Origin: Marinobacter sp050379415
GTDB lineage: Bacteria > Pseudomonadota > Gammaproteobacteria > Pseudomonadales > Oleiphilaceae
Length of the DNA: 64,000 nucleotides
Reading direction: 5' to 3'
Assembly (NCBI RefSeq): GCF_050379415.1
Contig: NZ_JBNRLS010000005.1
Coordinates: forward strand, 1 to 64,000
The notes under the pieces are model-generated. The model did not search any database and was not told where the DNA came from. It was given only the letters and a program-made list of their open reading frames with translations. A program made the translations under genes and the position numbers. Within the stretch, counting starts at the first letter, position 1. Each line of letters opens with the position of its first letter. Of this stretch, positions 25,791 to 33,997 are shown piece by piece.

Positions 25791-28739
25791 TCAATCCTCA
25801 TACCAGTAGGTTTCGACGACGCCTTTCACCGTCTCGATGGTTTTGCATTCCGTACCAATACAGACGACATCAGTATCGTCAACCCGCATTCTCTGCGGAG
25901 TCGGCGGTAGGCCGGCTGTGCTGAGTTCTACGTAACGGTCTTCCTTGGTCAGCTCATTGTCACTGCCTACCCCATCGTAATTGCGCACTGCCGTACCATT
26001 GAACGCGGACAAGTGGTACAACCGGGACGTTCCCGTTGGCGGGAAGCATGGGTTATCACTGGCTTTGGGCTCATAGGTCGTAATGTAAATTTCATTGTTG
26101 ACCGTAGTGCTCGCTGATAGCACTTTTTCACCAGCATTGGTGAGGCGGATATACCATCCCTTTGCGCCCGCAAGTGCAGTAGCAGCCTCAGTTCGGGCAG
26201 TCTCGGTGCCACCTTCCTGAATGGTGTTGTCTGTGGCATCGTAAAGCTGATCCTCAGTCAAGGTCTCATAAAGGACCCTTTCTTCCTTCGGATCGGAAGG
26301 ATCTATCGGCGCGGAACTTACAGCCTCGATCAACATCATGTAGATTCGATCTTCCACCGTCGTATCCAATGGATGCGCTTGATAACCTGAGCCAATAACG
26401 AGACCCAGATATCTTTTGCCCCCGATCTTCAGCCCAAACAAATCCGGAGTGTGGTAGAAGCGACGATTGCTGGCCTCCGTGTCCCCTGCCAGGTTCGCGA
26501 CCCGTCCGCCTGTCACATGCAAGCTATCGTTGTTACCGGTAACGCCAACATCGAACCGGAAGATCTGCCCTCCCATATCACCGACATAGATCTGATCAGC
26601 AGTGCCGTCACCATTCACGTCGAGCACTTTCGGTGAAGCTGGAATGCTGTACTGCATTTCAGGAAGCTCTATATCGGCTCCACTTCCAGTTCCTCCAGCC
26701 CACCAGATCACAGAACCATCAGTTGCATCGACGACATAAAGGGCACGCCCCTCATCATCCGGCGTACGAACCGAGGCATCATCCTGATCGACATCGTAAC
26801 CGCCACCGAAAATCAGAACGTCATTATAGGAGTTGCCATCGCGAATCCTGGTTTTGACCGGCGTTGACCAGGTCTGCCCCATTTCCTGAAGTTCCGTAGA
26901 AGTGGCGCTATCTCCACCGGTAATCGACCACAACAGATCCGGAGAAGTGGGGTTGGTTACATCGAGAGCGTAATAACTTTTTCCACCGCGGCGCATGCCT
27001 GAAAAGATATGCACGAAGTCGTCGTCAGAGCTGTTTATCGCACCATCCAGGTTCTCATCATGGACCCACTTAACCACGGAGCCATCCATGCCATAAACCT
27101 TGCTGGAAGTTTCGGTGCTGTTCATCATGGCCGGCTGGTTCTTCAACAGCTCCCTGGGAATAAAGGAAAATTGGCTGTTGCCGGACCGGCCATCAACCGC
27201 GTGGATGAAACCCTGATTGTCCCCGTAATAAATGGTTGTCGCCTGGGGCGTTGCCGTCGCATCGTAGATCACAAGTTGTGGGACAGAGTGCAGAGGGTCC
27301 GCCAGAAGCTTTCTCGCATCAGTCGTATCTGAATCACCATCCTCATCGTTCACATCGACGCCACGAGTCCAGTTAATGACCTTTCCAAACTCCACATCAG
27401 TCATGGCATCGTTGCCGAAATCGGTCTTCGTAAGGTTATTGTTCCCGACGACAACATGATTCCCTGTGGCAGTTAAATCAGTGTTATTGGAAGCCAGGTT
27501 TGAGTACACCTTTCGATCTTCAGTGATTTCGGGCAATTGAGAGGCCGCCCCGCCAAGACTGACGTCAGGCCCATCAGCAACCGGACTCCACCAACTTCTT
27601 GCTGTTTCCTTGAAGAAACCGGTGGTGTTGTCAATCGCCTCATTGCCATTGGCGTCAACGATCACCGCAACATTATTGCCCGCCGAGTCCTCGCGGATCT
27701 CAAGCTTGTAACGCTTGAGGTTTCCGTCCCAAATTGCCCCTTTGTCCGACTGGAAAAGGGCATAATACAACGTATTCAGATGGTTAAGTCGGTCAAAGGT
27801 ATTGATGGCAACACCTGGTGATACGTAGGTCGTGCCTTGGGCGCGGACAGCCTGATAGATCTTATCAAATGCTGCTTCCAAACTTTCCTGCTCATCCGCG
27901 CGGTAATAATTTCCATTACCCGCCTCAGCAGCATCTGACAAAAGCTCTTGCGCCGTGGCAAAGCCAACCGTATGAGTGATGAGATACTGATCACCGTCTA
28001 ATGAACTTCTCAGATCCCCATTTGCCAAAAAGCTTGCCACTTCGTCCAGACAACTTCCATTTGCATCGTCGGAATTCGCACTACCGCACTCCTCTCCGAT
28101 GTAATTTCCGATGGCTGTGTCAGTGTCATCTGCAGTAGGAGCTCCGTCCGTCAGGAAAACCGCATAATTTCTTTGACACTGATAAGTAATCGGTGAAGTG
28201 TATGGCCCATCCTCGGAAGAAACTACTGATGAAATCGGATTATCATCATAGTATGGAGAGTCGCCCCGGAAATAGCGGGCGGCTTCGGCCAAGGTTTCTG
28301 AGAGAGGAGTGTTTCCCACCGGATAAAGACCATCAATTAACGTCTTGAGGGTCTCCGCATTAGAAACCACATCTACCGGCGCTGACAGAATGTGACCGCC
28401 GCTTTCAGTGTATTCTGCGCCACAATTACCCGGCTCTGCGCAGTCTTTCTGGATATTGAACTTCATCACACCGACATTAACATCCTGCATCTTATCGATG
28501 AGGTTCTTGGTAACCGTCTGAACGACATCCATACGGGTAGTGCCGTCATTGCTCACGGAGCTGCCCATACTGCCGGAATTATCGATGATAAACATGATGT
28601 TCGGCTTTACGATCTGGGAGGTGCCCGGCGGGGTAAAGAAGATTTCGGTATCATCCGCATGAAGAGGACTGGTCACCGTAGCGGCAAAAGCAGCTGCCGC
28701 AACGGCTACAATCAGGCGAAAATTCAACGGTGCTTTCAT
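25791..28739 (-). CDS. pilY1: PilY1-type type IV pilus tip adhesin, set B
   Basis: This 982-residue secreted protein has a signal peptide ending near PLHA (residue 28), a VWA domain with intact metal-site motif DNSGSM at 53-58, and a C-terminal PilY1 propeller with calcium loop DVNGDGTADQIYVGD near residue 706. PilY1 is both a pilus tip adhesin and a regulator of extension and retraction. Its start overlaps the preceding 130-residue gene by ATGA. It is much shorter than set A PilY1 and retains the canonical metal site. Confidence 0.94.
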   Translation of the reverse strand: MKAPLNFRLIVAVAAAAFAATVTSPLHADDTEIFFTPPGTSQIVKPNIMFIIDNSGSMGSSVSNDGTTRMDVVQTVTKNLIDKMQDVNVGVMKFNIQKDCAEPGNCGAEYTESGGHILSAPVDVVSNAETLKTLIDGLYPVGNTPLSETLAEAARYFRGDSPYYDDNPISSVVSSEDGPYTSPITYQCQRNYAVFLTDGAPTADDTDTAIGNYIGEECGSANSDDANGSCLDEVASFLANGDLRSSLDGDQYLITHTVGFATAQELLSDAAEAGNGNYYRADEQESLEAAFDKIYQAVRAQGTTYVSPGVAINTFDRLNHLNTLYYALFQSDKGAIWDGNLKRYKLEIREDSAGNNVAVIVDANGNEAIDNTTGFFKETARSWWSPVADGPDVSLGGAASQLPEITEDRKVYSNLASNNTDLTATGNHVVVGNNNLTKTDFGNDAMTDVEFGKVINWTRGVDVNDEDGDSDTTDARKLLADPLHSVPQLVIYDATATPQATTIYYGDNQGFIHAVDGRSGNSQFSFIPRELLKNQPAMMNSTETSSKVYGMDGSVVKWVHDENLDGAINSSDDDFVHIFSGMRRGGKSYYALDVTNPTSPDLLWSITGGDSATSTELQEMGQTWSTPVKTRIRDGNSYNDVLIFGGGYDVDQDDASVRTPDDEGRALYVVDATDGSVIWWAGGTGSGADIELPEMQYSIPASPKVLDVNGDGTADQIYVGDMGGQIFRFDVGVTGNNDSLHVTGGRVANLAGDTEASNRRFYHTPDLFGLKIGGKRYLGLVIGSGYQAHPLDTTVEDRIYMMLIEAVSSAPIDPSDPKEERVLYETLTEDQLYDATDNTIQEGGTETARTEAATALAGAKGWYIRLTNAGEKVLSASTTVNNEIYITTYEPKASDNPCFPPTGTSRLYHLSAFNGTAVRNYDGVGSDNELTKEDRYVELSTAGLPPTPQRMRVDDTDVVCIGTECKTIETVKGVVETYWYED

Positions 28740-29128
28740 TGCTCACCACCTCCAGAGAAAACAGCGCCAGGGAAGGACACCCGATAGGCCATACCGGTAG
28801 GTCTGTAAATGTGAATCACACCCGGCATACCGCTGAGGCTTTCTACTTTGGCGCCGTTGATCTGACGCCTGCCGGCTTCCACTACCAGATCACCCGAGGG
28901 CAAAATGGAAGAGGATGGGCAGCCGGGACAGCCTTCAGCCCGGATGCCCACCACATCACCGCTGGCATTCAGAACGAGTTCAATTGCTCTTGCTTCAAAA
29001 GCTTCATACTGGCTGTCAATCAGCTGACCAGTGGGCTCTTCAGCCCCAGCAGGCGACGCAACAATCACTAAGACCATTGCCAGCACTGCTGAAAGCGCTG
29101 TCGAGCAATAGGAACAGACTCTACTCAT
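28736..29128 (-). CDS. Small secreted CxxC protein of unknown function in pilin set B
   Basis: I do not recognise this 130-residue protein. It has a clear signal peptide (hydrophobic residues 11-25, cleavage likely after PAGA) and a short mature domain. A GCPGCP motif forms a CxxC pair; the only other two cysteines are in the signal peptide. The start at 29128 is supported by GGAGG 5 bases upstream. The gene lies between pilX and pilY1, and its stop overlaps the pilY1 start (ATGA), so the two are coupled. Pseudomonas has PilY2 after pilY1, but I cannot show homology. A periplasmic or tip role with PilY1 is inference from position only. Confidence 0.75.
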   Translation of the reverse strand: MSRVCSYCSTALSAVLAMVLVIVASPAGAEEPTGQLIDSQYEAFEARAIELVLNASGDVVGIRAEGCPGCPSSSILPSGDLVVEAGRRQINGAKVESLSGMPGVIHIYRPTGMAYRVSFPGAVFSGGGEQ

Positions 29129-29162
29129 TTCTGCCTCCGGGGACTTAGCCCCTTTATCAAGA

Positions 29163-29648
29163 TCAGTAATACTCAATTCCTTTGAAAACCCGAGCCGAAG
29201 CGCCTGTATTTGCCACACTCGCCTCACCTTCGAGTTCGTACCGGAACCCCTTCAACTGGTTGGAACTCTCATTAGCATCCATGGAACTCCCGCTCGTGAT
29301 AATCACCTCACCCAGATAACGGGCCTGATAGGTCCCGCTCACTCCGTTATCAGAATCCATAGTCACATCGACTCTGGAGCTGAGGCCCGAAGCGTTCTGC
29401 ATTGATTCACGTAATAGATCCAGATTATTTGCGTAAACTTCATCCATCAGCGATCTAACGGTACTTTCTGCCGCCTGGAAGGCCCGATTGGAATTTTGGG
29501 AATTTACAGCCATGCGCTCTTGCATGACCGATGTATTCATGCCGGCAACGCCAATTAACGTCAGCACCAACAATACGATCAAGGATACGATGAGCGTTGC
29601 CCCGCGCTCTTTCCTGAATGAAACCACTTTGCTGTATTTGTTCATCAT
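29163..29648 (-). CDS. pilX: PilX-type minor pilin, set B
   Basis: This 161-residue protein has a basic leader (MMNKYSKVVSFRKERG) and hydrophobic helix ATLIVSLIVLLVLTLIGVAG, then the PilX signature MQERMAVNSQNSNRAFQAAE. As in set A, mature position 5 is not Glu (it is Val). It lies 22 bases after pilW and 34 bases before the 130-residue gene. The role is tip-complex priming with PilV, PilW and PilY1. Two adjacent ATG codons (29648, 29645) could serve as start. Confidence 0.92.
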   Translation of the reverse strand: MMNKYSKVVSFRKERGATLIVSLIVLLVLTLIGVAGMNTSVMQERMAVNSQNSNRAFQAAESTVRSLMDEVYANNLDLLRESMQNASGLSSRVDVTMDSDNGVSGTYQARYLGEVIITSGSSMDANESSNQLKGFRYELEGEASVANTGASARVFKGIEYY

Positions 29649-29670
29649 TCGATCACCAATAGCCGGTCAG

Positions 29671-30756
29671 TCAGTCACGATTACGAAGCATGACTGTCGT
29701 AACAAAGGTCCTTCGCAGTCGCTGATCTTCGGGATGAGTAACGGCTCCCCCGCCACTCGCTTCAGTTATGGTTTCTCCGGGAAGGGCATAATCTGAGGTA
29801 TCGTTATCATCCCGAACAGGGTCTGCATTGCTGATCAGCATACCTATACGCAGGGCAACAACACTTGCCATATTCCCGACTTCATCCGCAGGCCGGTACC
29901 GGACGTTATTGGTTCCCAGCAGTTCACCATATTCAATCTGAAGGTTTTCAATGCCTTCTACAATCTCTTGGGGAGTTTGTGCGCTGCCGTCCAGATTGTT
30001 GATCTGTCTGTACAGCGCAAGGATGTCGTTGCCCCGAGTATCGTCCCTACCGGTGTCTGCCACATAATAAACAGAGGAGGAGAAACGCATGATACGCGCT
30101 GAATCTGTGTAAGCTTGGCTCAACCGGTTTGTGCTATTGACGTTGTTGGCATGGGCCCAGGTATCCGAGGAAGGCTGACTGGAGATCCTGAACAAGTCTG
30201 CAGCCTCACAATCCGAAATCATGACAATATCGTTCTGCGCAAAACGAACGACATCATCACCTTGCACCTGAATATTTGCGTTATCTGCGCTCATATTGCC
30301 TGTCAGCTCAATTTCCATGGTCTCACCACGTTGAACTGAAATGACATCGCTGCCGACAACCGCATTGGACTCGATATCGGTACCGTCAAATTCGGTGCCG
30401 TCTGCCCAAGCGCCATCAGTCACTTCCCAGCCGCGCAGAGTCGTCTCGAAAAAATCAGCTGTGGGGGGATCATCTGCAATGATGTTCAAAGTCACGTCAT
30501 CGGGGTCGGCACAGCCCTGAAATCCAACCATGCGCATGTCGCGGGCCATGATGTCGGTAGCTATACGAGCTGCTTCCTGAGTCCTGGCAAGTGCTGTGCT
30601 CATACGCGAGGTACGACTGGAATCCAGGTACACCGTAAAAATGCCAAAAATCAACGTGGCACTGAGTGCCAGAGCTATCATTAGTTCAACCAATGACAGA
30701 CCGCTTTGGCTCTTCCTCAATCTGGCAAGTAGCCTTACATCAGGAGCTCCGTTCAT
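29671..30756 (-). CDS. pilW: PilW-type minor pilin, set B
   Basis: This 361-residue minor pilin has a leader of about 19 residues ending QSG and mature start LSLVELMIALALSATLIFG with Glu5. The motif ARDMRMVGFQGCADPD is characteristic of PilW. I chose ATG at 30756, with GAGG 6 bases upstream, over an upstream GTG inside pilV. It begins 9 bases after the pilV stop begins, so translation is probably coupled. The role is as in set A, linking PilX/PilY1 to the rest of the tip. Confidence 0.92.
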   Translation of the reverse strand: MNGAPDVRLLARLRKSQSGLSLVELMIALALSATLIFGIFTVYLDSSRTSRMSTALARTQEAARIATDIMARDMRMVGFQGCADPDDVTLNIIADDPPTADFFETTLRGWEVTDGAWADGTEFDGTDIESNAVVGSDVISVQRGETMEIELTGNMSADNANIQVQGDDVVRFAQNDIVMISDCEAADLFRISSQPSSDTWAHANNVNSTNRLSQAYTDSARIMRFSSSVYYVADTGRDDTRGNDILALYRQINNLDGSAQTPQEIVEGIENLQIEYGELLGTNNVRYRPADEVGNMASVVALRIGMLISNADPVRDDNDTSDYALPGETITEASGGGAVTHPEDQRLRRTFVTTVMLRNRD

Positions 30757-30764
30757 TTTGTACC

Positions 30765-31307
30765 TCACAATGAAAACTGCACGGAGTAGGAACTATCACC
30801 CGCAATCGACTCTCCCGCGTCTCCTTCACGGGTGATCTCATCCCAGGTGACGGTAATGGTATACCTGGAAGTTGCAGCATCGTGCTGTATTGTGCCCACG
30901 CCACCGGGCAACAATGCCATATCACTTCCCACGCCCTGGATCTGACGTGTCCATTCGACTAGATCCACCTGCGCCTGCCCAGCAGGGGTGCAACCAGTAT
31001 CTTCAGATGCGCAGCCAGGGAGAGTCGTTGTCGCTCCATCCGTACTGAAGTCCGCATAATCTGACGCCCTCTCCTTGTTGGCGCGCATCCGATCAGCCAT
31101 ATCGTAGGCAAGAATGCTCGCTTGTGTCCGGAGATAGGCTCCCTGATTGTTCCGCATGCCTTCGAGAATCAGTCCCGCGAGACCGAGCAAACCGATTGCA
31201 AGAATAAACACGGTTACCAGAATCTCGATCAGCGTAAATCCGCGCTGATTGCTAGCGCGGTTTCCTATGCGAAAAACCGGGTGTTTGTAAATGTGCACTT
31301 TACTCAT
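30765..31307 (-). CDS. pilV: PilV-type minor pilin, set B
   Basis: This 180-residue pilin has mature start FTLIEILVTVFILAIGLLGLAG with Glu5 and the PilV motif SILAYDMADRMRANK. The leader is long (about 23 residues ending NQRG). The ATG at 31307 has GGTGAG about 7 bases upstream; another ATG at 31322 overlaps the fimT stop directly and remains possible. The region DTGCTPAGQAQVDLVEWTRQ is typical for PilV proteins with a disulfide loop. Confidence 0.9.
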   Translation of the reverse strand: MSKVHIYKHPVFRIGNRASNQRGFTLIEILVTVFILAIGLLGLAGLILEGMRNNQGAYLRTQASILAYDMADRMRANKERASDYADFSTDGATTTLPGCASEDTGCTPAGQAQVDLVEWTRQIQGVGSDMALLPGGVGTIQHDAATSRYTITVTWDEITREGDAGESIAGDSSYSVQFSL

Positions 31308-31321
31308 GTGTTGGCTCACCA

Positions 31322-31918
31322 TCAGGGACAGGCAATGTCATTGCCTTCGTGATCGTTCAGAATGCCATTGGCATCAGTATCCCGTGCCAAATGGGTCTGC
31401 CCCGAAAAATTGACGGAGACCGCACGGGCTTCAGAAGCTCCGCGATCATCACAAATGATAAAAGTCCCTGCGACGTCATCAGTAGCGGAGGCTCTGGGAA
31501 ACCCTCTGCTATCAAATTGCACATGGCCACCCCCGTCACTGGTCATATCCCGAATTCTCAGGGTATTGCCGCCGGCAAGAGGACCGCTGACCTTAAGTAA
31601 TTGATCTGTTCCACCGAACGCCGCATTCATATCGTCATCACGAAATACGATCAATCCAGTCTCCCAGGCGGAGTTCCCGCTACATGTGGCACTATCAGTG
31701 GAAGCACAAATAGTGACAACTCCCTCACGGAGCTTGGAAGCCTCACTTCGGGCATAGTTAACTAGACTGGTCATTTCATTTGTTTGCGCAGTGAGACGGT
31801 TATTCAGGACCATCTCACGAAACGAGGGAATCGCGTACGTCGCGATGATCGCGAGAATCGTGATAGTGATCAGGAGTTCTAGGAGGGTAAAACCTGTATT
31901 GCGCCGGATTCCAGACAT
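31322..31918 (-). CDS. FimU/FimT-type minor pilin, set B
   Basis: This 198-residue GspH/FimT-family minor pilin has leader MSGIRRNTG and mature start FTLLELLITITILAIIATYAIP with Glu5. The C-terminus carries paired cysteines (FIICDDRG, DIACP). It is the first gene of set B, the position of fimU in Pseudomonas. Its Shine-Dalgarno sequence (AGGGA, 6 bases before ATG) lies in the 3' arm of a hairpin at 31926-31943. A CRP/Vfr-type box lies 114 bases upstream. Confidence 0.9.
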   Translation of the reverse strand: MSGIRRNTGFTLLELLITITILAIIATYAIPSFREMVLNNRLTAQTNEMTSLVNYARSEASKLREGVVTICASTDSATCSGNSAWETGLIVFRDDDMNAAFGGTDQLLKVSGPLAGGNTLRIRDMTSDGGGHVQFDSRGFPRASATDDVAGTFIICDDRGASEARAVSVNFSGQTHLARDTDANGILNDHEGNDIACP

Positions 31919-31925
31919 AAACTAT

Positions 31926-31943
31926 CCCTACTGCTACGTAGGG
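31926..31943 (-). promoter_or_regulatory. Hairpin covering the first Shine-Dalgarno of pilin set B
   Basis: On the reverse strand ccctac and gtaggg form a 6-base stem with a 6-base loop, 8 bases before the ATG. The ribosome binding sequence AGGGA sits in the 3' arm, so folding would hide it. Confidence 0.5.
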
Positions 31944-32031
31944 ACAGATTATTTGGTAACTGGACAGCAAGCCAGTGTGATTCGATGAGCGGCAGCGGTC
32001 AGAGGATAAACGGCAGAAACAATAAATTAGA

Positions 32032-32047
32032 TGTGACGATCATCACA
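32032..32047. promoter_or_regulatory. CRP/Vfr-type operator upstream of pilin set B
   Basis: The sequence TGTGA, 6 bases, TCACA matches the CRP/Vfr consensus at both half-sites. It lies between the ispH stop (32062) and the first pilin gene (start 31918), in a position suited to activating the pilin operon. Confidence 0.6.
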
Positions 32048-32061
32048 TCAGCAAGTCGAGG

Positions 32062-33015
32062 TCACTCGACCTCGACCGCATCAATCCGAAGCTCTCTGGG
32101 CATGGAGAAAACAATATTCTCCTCCCGCCCGGCAACTTCCTGAGGCTCTGCCCCACCCAGTTCCTTCAGGCGGGCAATTACCTCGTTCACCAGCACTTCC
32201 GGGGCGGAGGCTCCGGCGGTCACACCAATATCGGTCTTGCCTTCCAGCCATTTCGGGTCGATCTGGGAGGCTTCGTCGATCAGGTACGCCGGGGTACCCA
32301 TACGCTCGGCCAGCTCGCGCAGGCGGTTGGAATTGGAGCTGTTGGGGGAGCCCACCACCAGCATCAGGTCGCAGTCGCCGGCCAGCTGTTTGACGGCGTC
32401 CTGACGGTTCTGGGTGGCGTAGCAGATGTCGTCCTTGCGGGGGCCCTGGATCTCGGGGAATTGCGCGCGCAGGGCGTCGATCACCCGGGCGGTGTCGTCC
32501 ATGGAGAGGGTGGTCTGGGTGACATAAGAGAGGCGGGACGGGTCTTTCACCTCCAGCTTCGCCACGTCTTCCTCGTTTTCCACCAGGTAGATCTCACCGC
32601 CGTTGCTGTGATCATACTGGCCCATGGTGCCTTCCACTTCCGGATGGCCGTGGTGGCCGATCAGGATGCACTCGCGGCCATCACGGCTATAGCGCATGAC
32701 TTCCAGGTGCACCTTGGTGACCAGCGGGCAGGTGGCGTCGAATACCTTGAGGCCGCGGCGGGCGGCTTCGTTCTGAACGGCCTGGGAGACGCCGTGGGCG
32801 CTGAAGATCACCAGGGTGTCGTCGGGCACCTCGTCCAACTCGTCCACGAAAACCGCGCCGCGGTTGCGGAGATTGTCCACCACGAACTTGTTGTGGACCA
32901 CTTCGTGGCGAACGTAGATCGGCGCGCCGAACACATCCAGCGCCCGGTTGACGATTTCGATGGCGCGGTCGACGCCGGCGCAGAAGCCACGGGGGTTAGC
33001 GAGTCGGATGTGCAT
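32062..33015 (-). CDS. ispH: IspH (LytB), 4-hydroxy-3-methylbut-2-enyl diphosphate reductase
   Basis: This 317-residue iron-sulfur enzyme makes the isoprenoid precursors IPP and DMAPP in the last step of the methylerythritol pathway. The three conserved cluster ligands are visible as Cys12 (GFCAG), Cys96 (DATCPLV) and Cys198 (DICYATQ), together with the HHGHPE motif. It follows fkpB with 2 bases between the stop and start codons, in the conserved order ileS-lspA-fkpB-ispH. Confidence 0.98.
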   Translation of the reverse strand: MHIRLANPRGFCAGVDRAIEIVNRALDVFGAPIYVRHEVVHNKFVVDNLRNRGAVFVDELDEVPDDTLVIFSAHGVSQAVQNEAARRGLKVFDATCPLVTKVHLEVMRYSRDGRECILIGHHGHPEVEGTMGQYDHSNGGEIYLVENEEDVAKLEVKDPSRLSYVTQTTLSMDDTARVIDALRAQFPEIQGPRKDDICYATQNRQDAVKQLAGDCDLMLVVGSPNSSNSNRLRELAERMGTPAYLIDEASQIDPKWLEGKTDIGVTAGASAPEVLVNEVIARLKELGGAEPQEVAGREENIVFSMPRELRIDAVEVE

Positions 33016-33017
33016 AA

Positions 33018-33470
33018 TCAGTGCGTCTGTCCAGCCGGTTCCACATCGAGGATTTCAACTTCGAATTCCAGTGTACGCCCTGCCAGCGGATGGTTGAAGT
33101 CCACTTCCACTTCATCCCCTTCCACCCGGCTGATGACACCCGGCAGCTCCTGCTGGCGCGCATCGGCGAAGGACACTACCACTCCCGGCTCCAGCACCAT
33201 GTCGGCACTGAATTCGTGGCGCTTGAAGGTCTGCAGGTTGTTGGGGTTGTGCTGGCCGAAGCCCTTTTCCGGGGAGACCTCGAAGGTCTGGCGATCACCG
33301 GCTTTCATGCCCATCATCAGCGCCTCGAAGTTCTCCGGCAGGTTCTCGTCACCGATCTCGAGTGTCGCGGGCTCTTTCTCAAAAGTGGAATCCACCACAT
33401 CGCCGTCCTTGATCTTGAGGGCGAAGTGAAGTTTTACACGGGTTCCCTTGTCTACGGGCAAATCTTTCAT
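33018..33470 (-). CDS. fkpB: FkpB (SlpA), FKBP-type peptidyl-prolyl isomerase
   Basis: This 150-residue cytoplasmic SlyD-like isomerase speeds proline isomerisation and acts as a chaperone. The FKBP segment (VKLHFALKIKDGDVVDSTF) and the flap domain (FEALMMGMKAGDRQTFEVSP) are both present, and the His-rich tail of SlyD is absent, which fits FkpB. It lies 9 bases after lspA and just before ispH. Confidence 0.95.
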   Translation of the reverse strand: MKDLPVDKGTRVKLHFALKIKDGDVVDSTFEKEPATLEIGDENLPENFEALMMGMKAGDRQTFEVSPEKGFGQHNPNNLQTFKRHEFSADMVLEPGVVVSFADARQQELPGVISRVEGDEVEVDFNHPLAGRTLEFEVEILDVEPAGQTH

Positions 33471-33479
33471 GAGTGTCGT

Positions 33480-33986
33480 TCACTCCTTTTCGGCATCCCC
33501 GCCGTCGGCGGGTTTGCGGAATATGTCGAGGATCATCATGCCGGCGCCGATGGTGATGGCAGTGTCGGCCAGGTTGAATGCGGGGAAGTGCCAGTCCTGC
33601 CAGTAGAAGTGCAGGAAGTCCACCACATAGCCGTGCACCACCCGGTCATAGACATTACCGAGGGCGCCACCGAGGATGAGTACGATGGCGATCGCGGTCC
33701 AGGTTTCATGGGCCTGCAATTTACGCAGCCAGCTCACCAGCACCACACTGACCACCAGGGCCAGGGCCACGAAGAACCAGCGCTGCCAACCATCAGCCTG
33801 GGCCAGGAAGCTGAACGCTGCGCCAGTATTGTGCAGCAGCGTCAGGTTGAACATGGGCATCACCGGCACCGGGTCACCGTAGGTGAGCATGGCGCTGGCC
33901 ATGGCCTTGGTGCCCAGGTCAATGACAATGACCAGTGCCGCCAGCCACAGCCATTTCAGTTTCGAGCCCATGGCCTTATCCGTCAT
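33480..33986 (-). CDS. lspA: Lipoprotein signal peptidase II
   Basis: This 168-residue inner membrane aspartyl protease removes lipoprotein signal peptides after lipidation. Four membrane segments are visible, and the two catalytic aspartates lie in NVYDRVVHGYVVDF and FNLADTAI. I chose the ATG at 33986 because GGAAG lies 5 bases upstream; an ATG at 33998 overlapping the ileS stop is also possible. It sits in the ileS-lspA-fkpB-ispH operon. BamD at 11956 is an expected substrate. Confidence 0.95.
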   Translation of the reverse strand: MTDKAMGSKLKWLWLAALVIVIDLGTKAMASAMLTYGDPVPVMPMFNLTLLHNTGAAFSFLAQADGWQRWFFVALALVVSVVLVSWLRKLQAHETWTAIAIVLILGGALGNVYDRVVHGYVVDFLHFYWQDWHFPAFNLADTAITIGAGMMILDIFRKPADGGDAEKE

Positions 33987-33997
33987 GGCAGCTTCCA

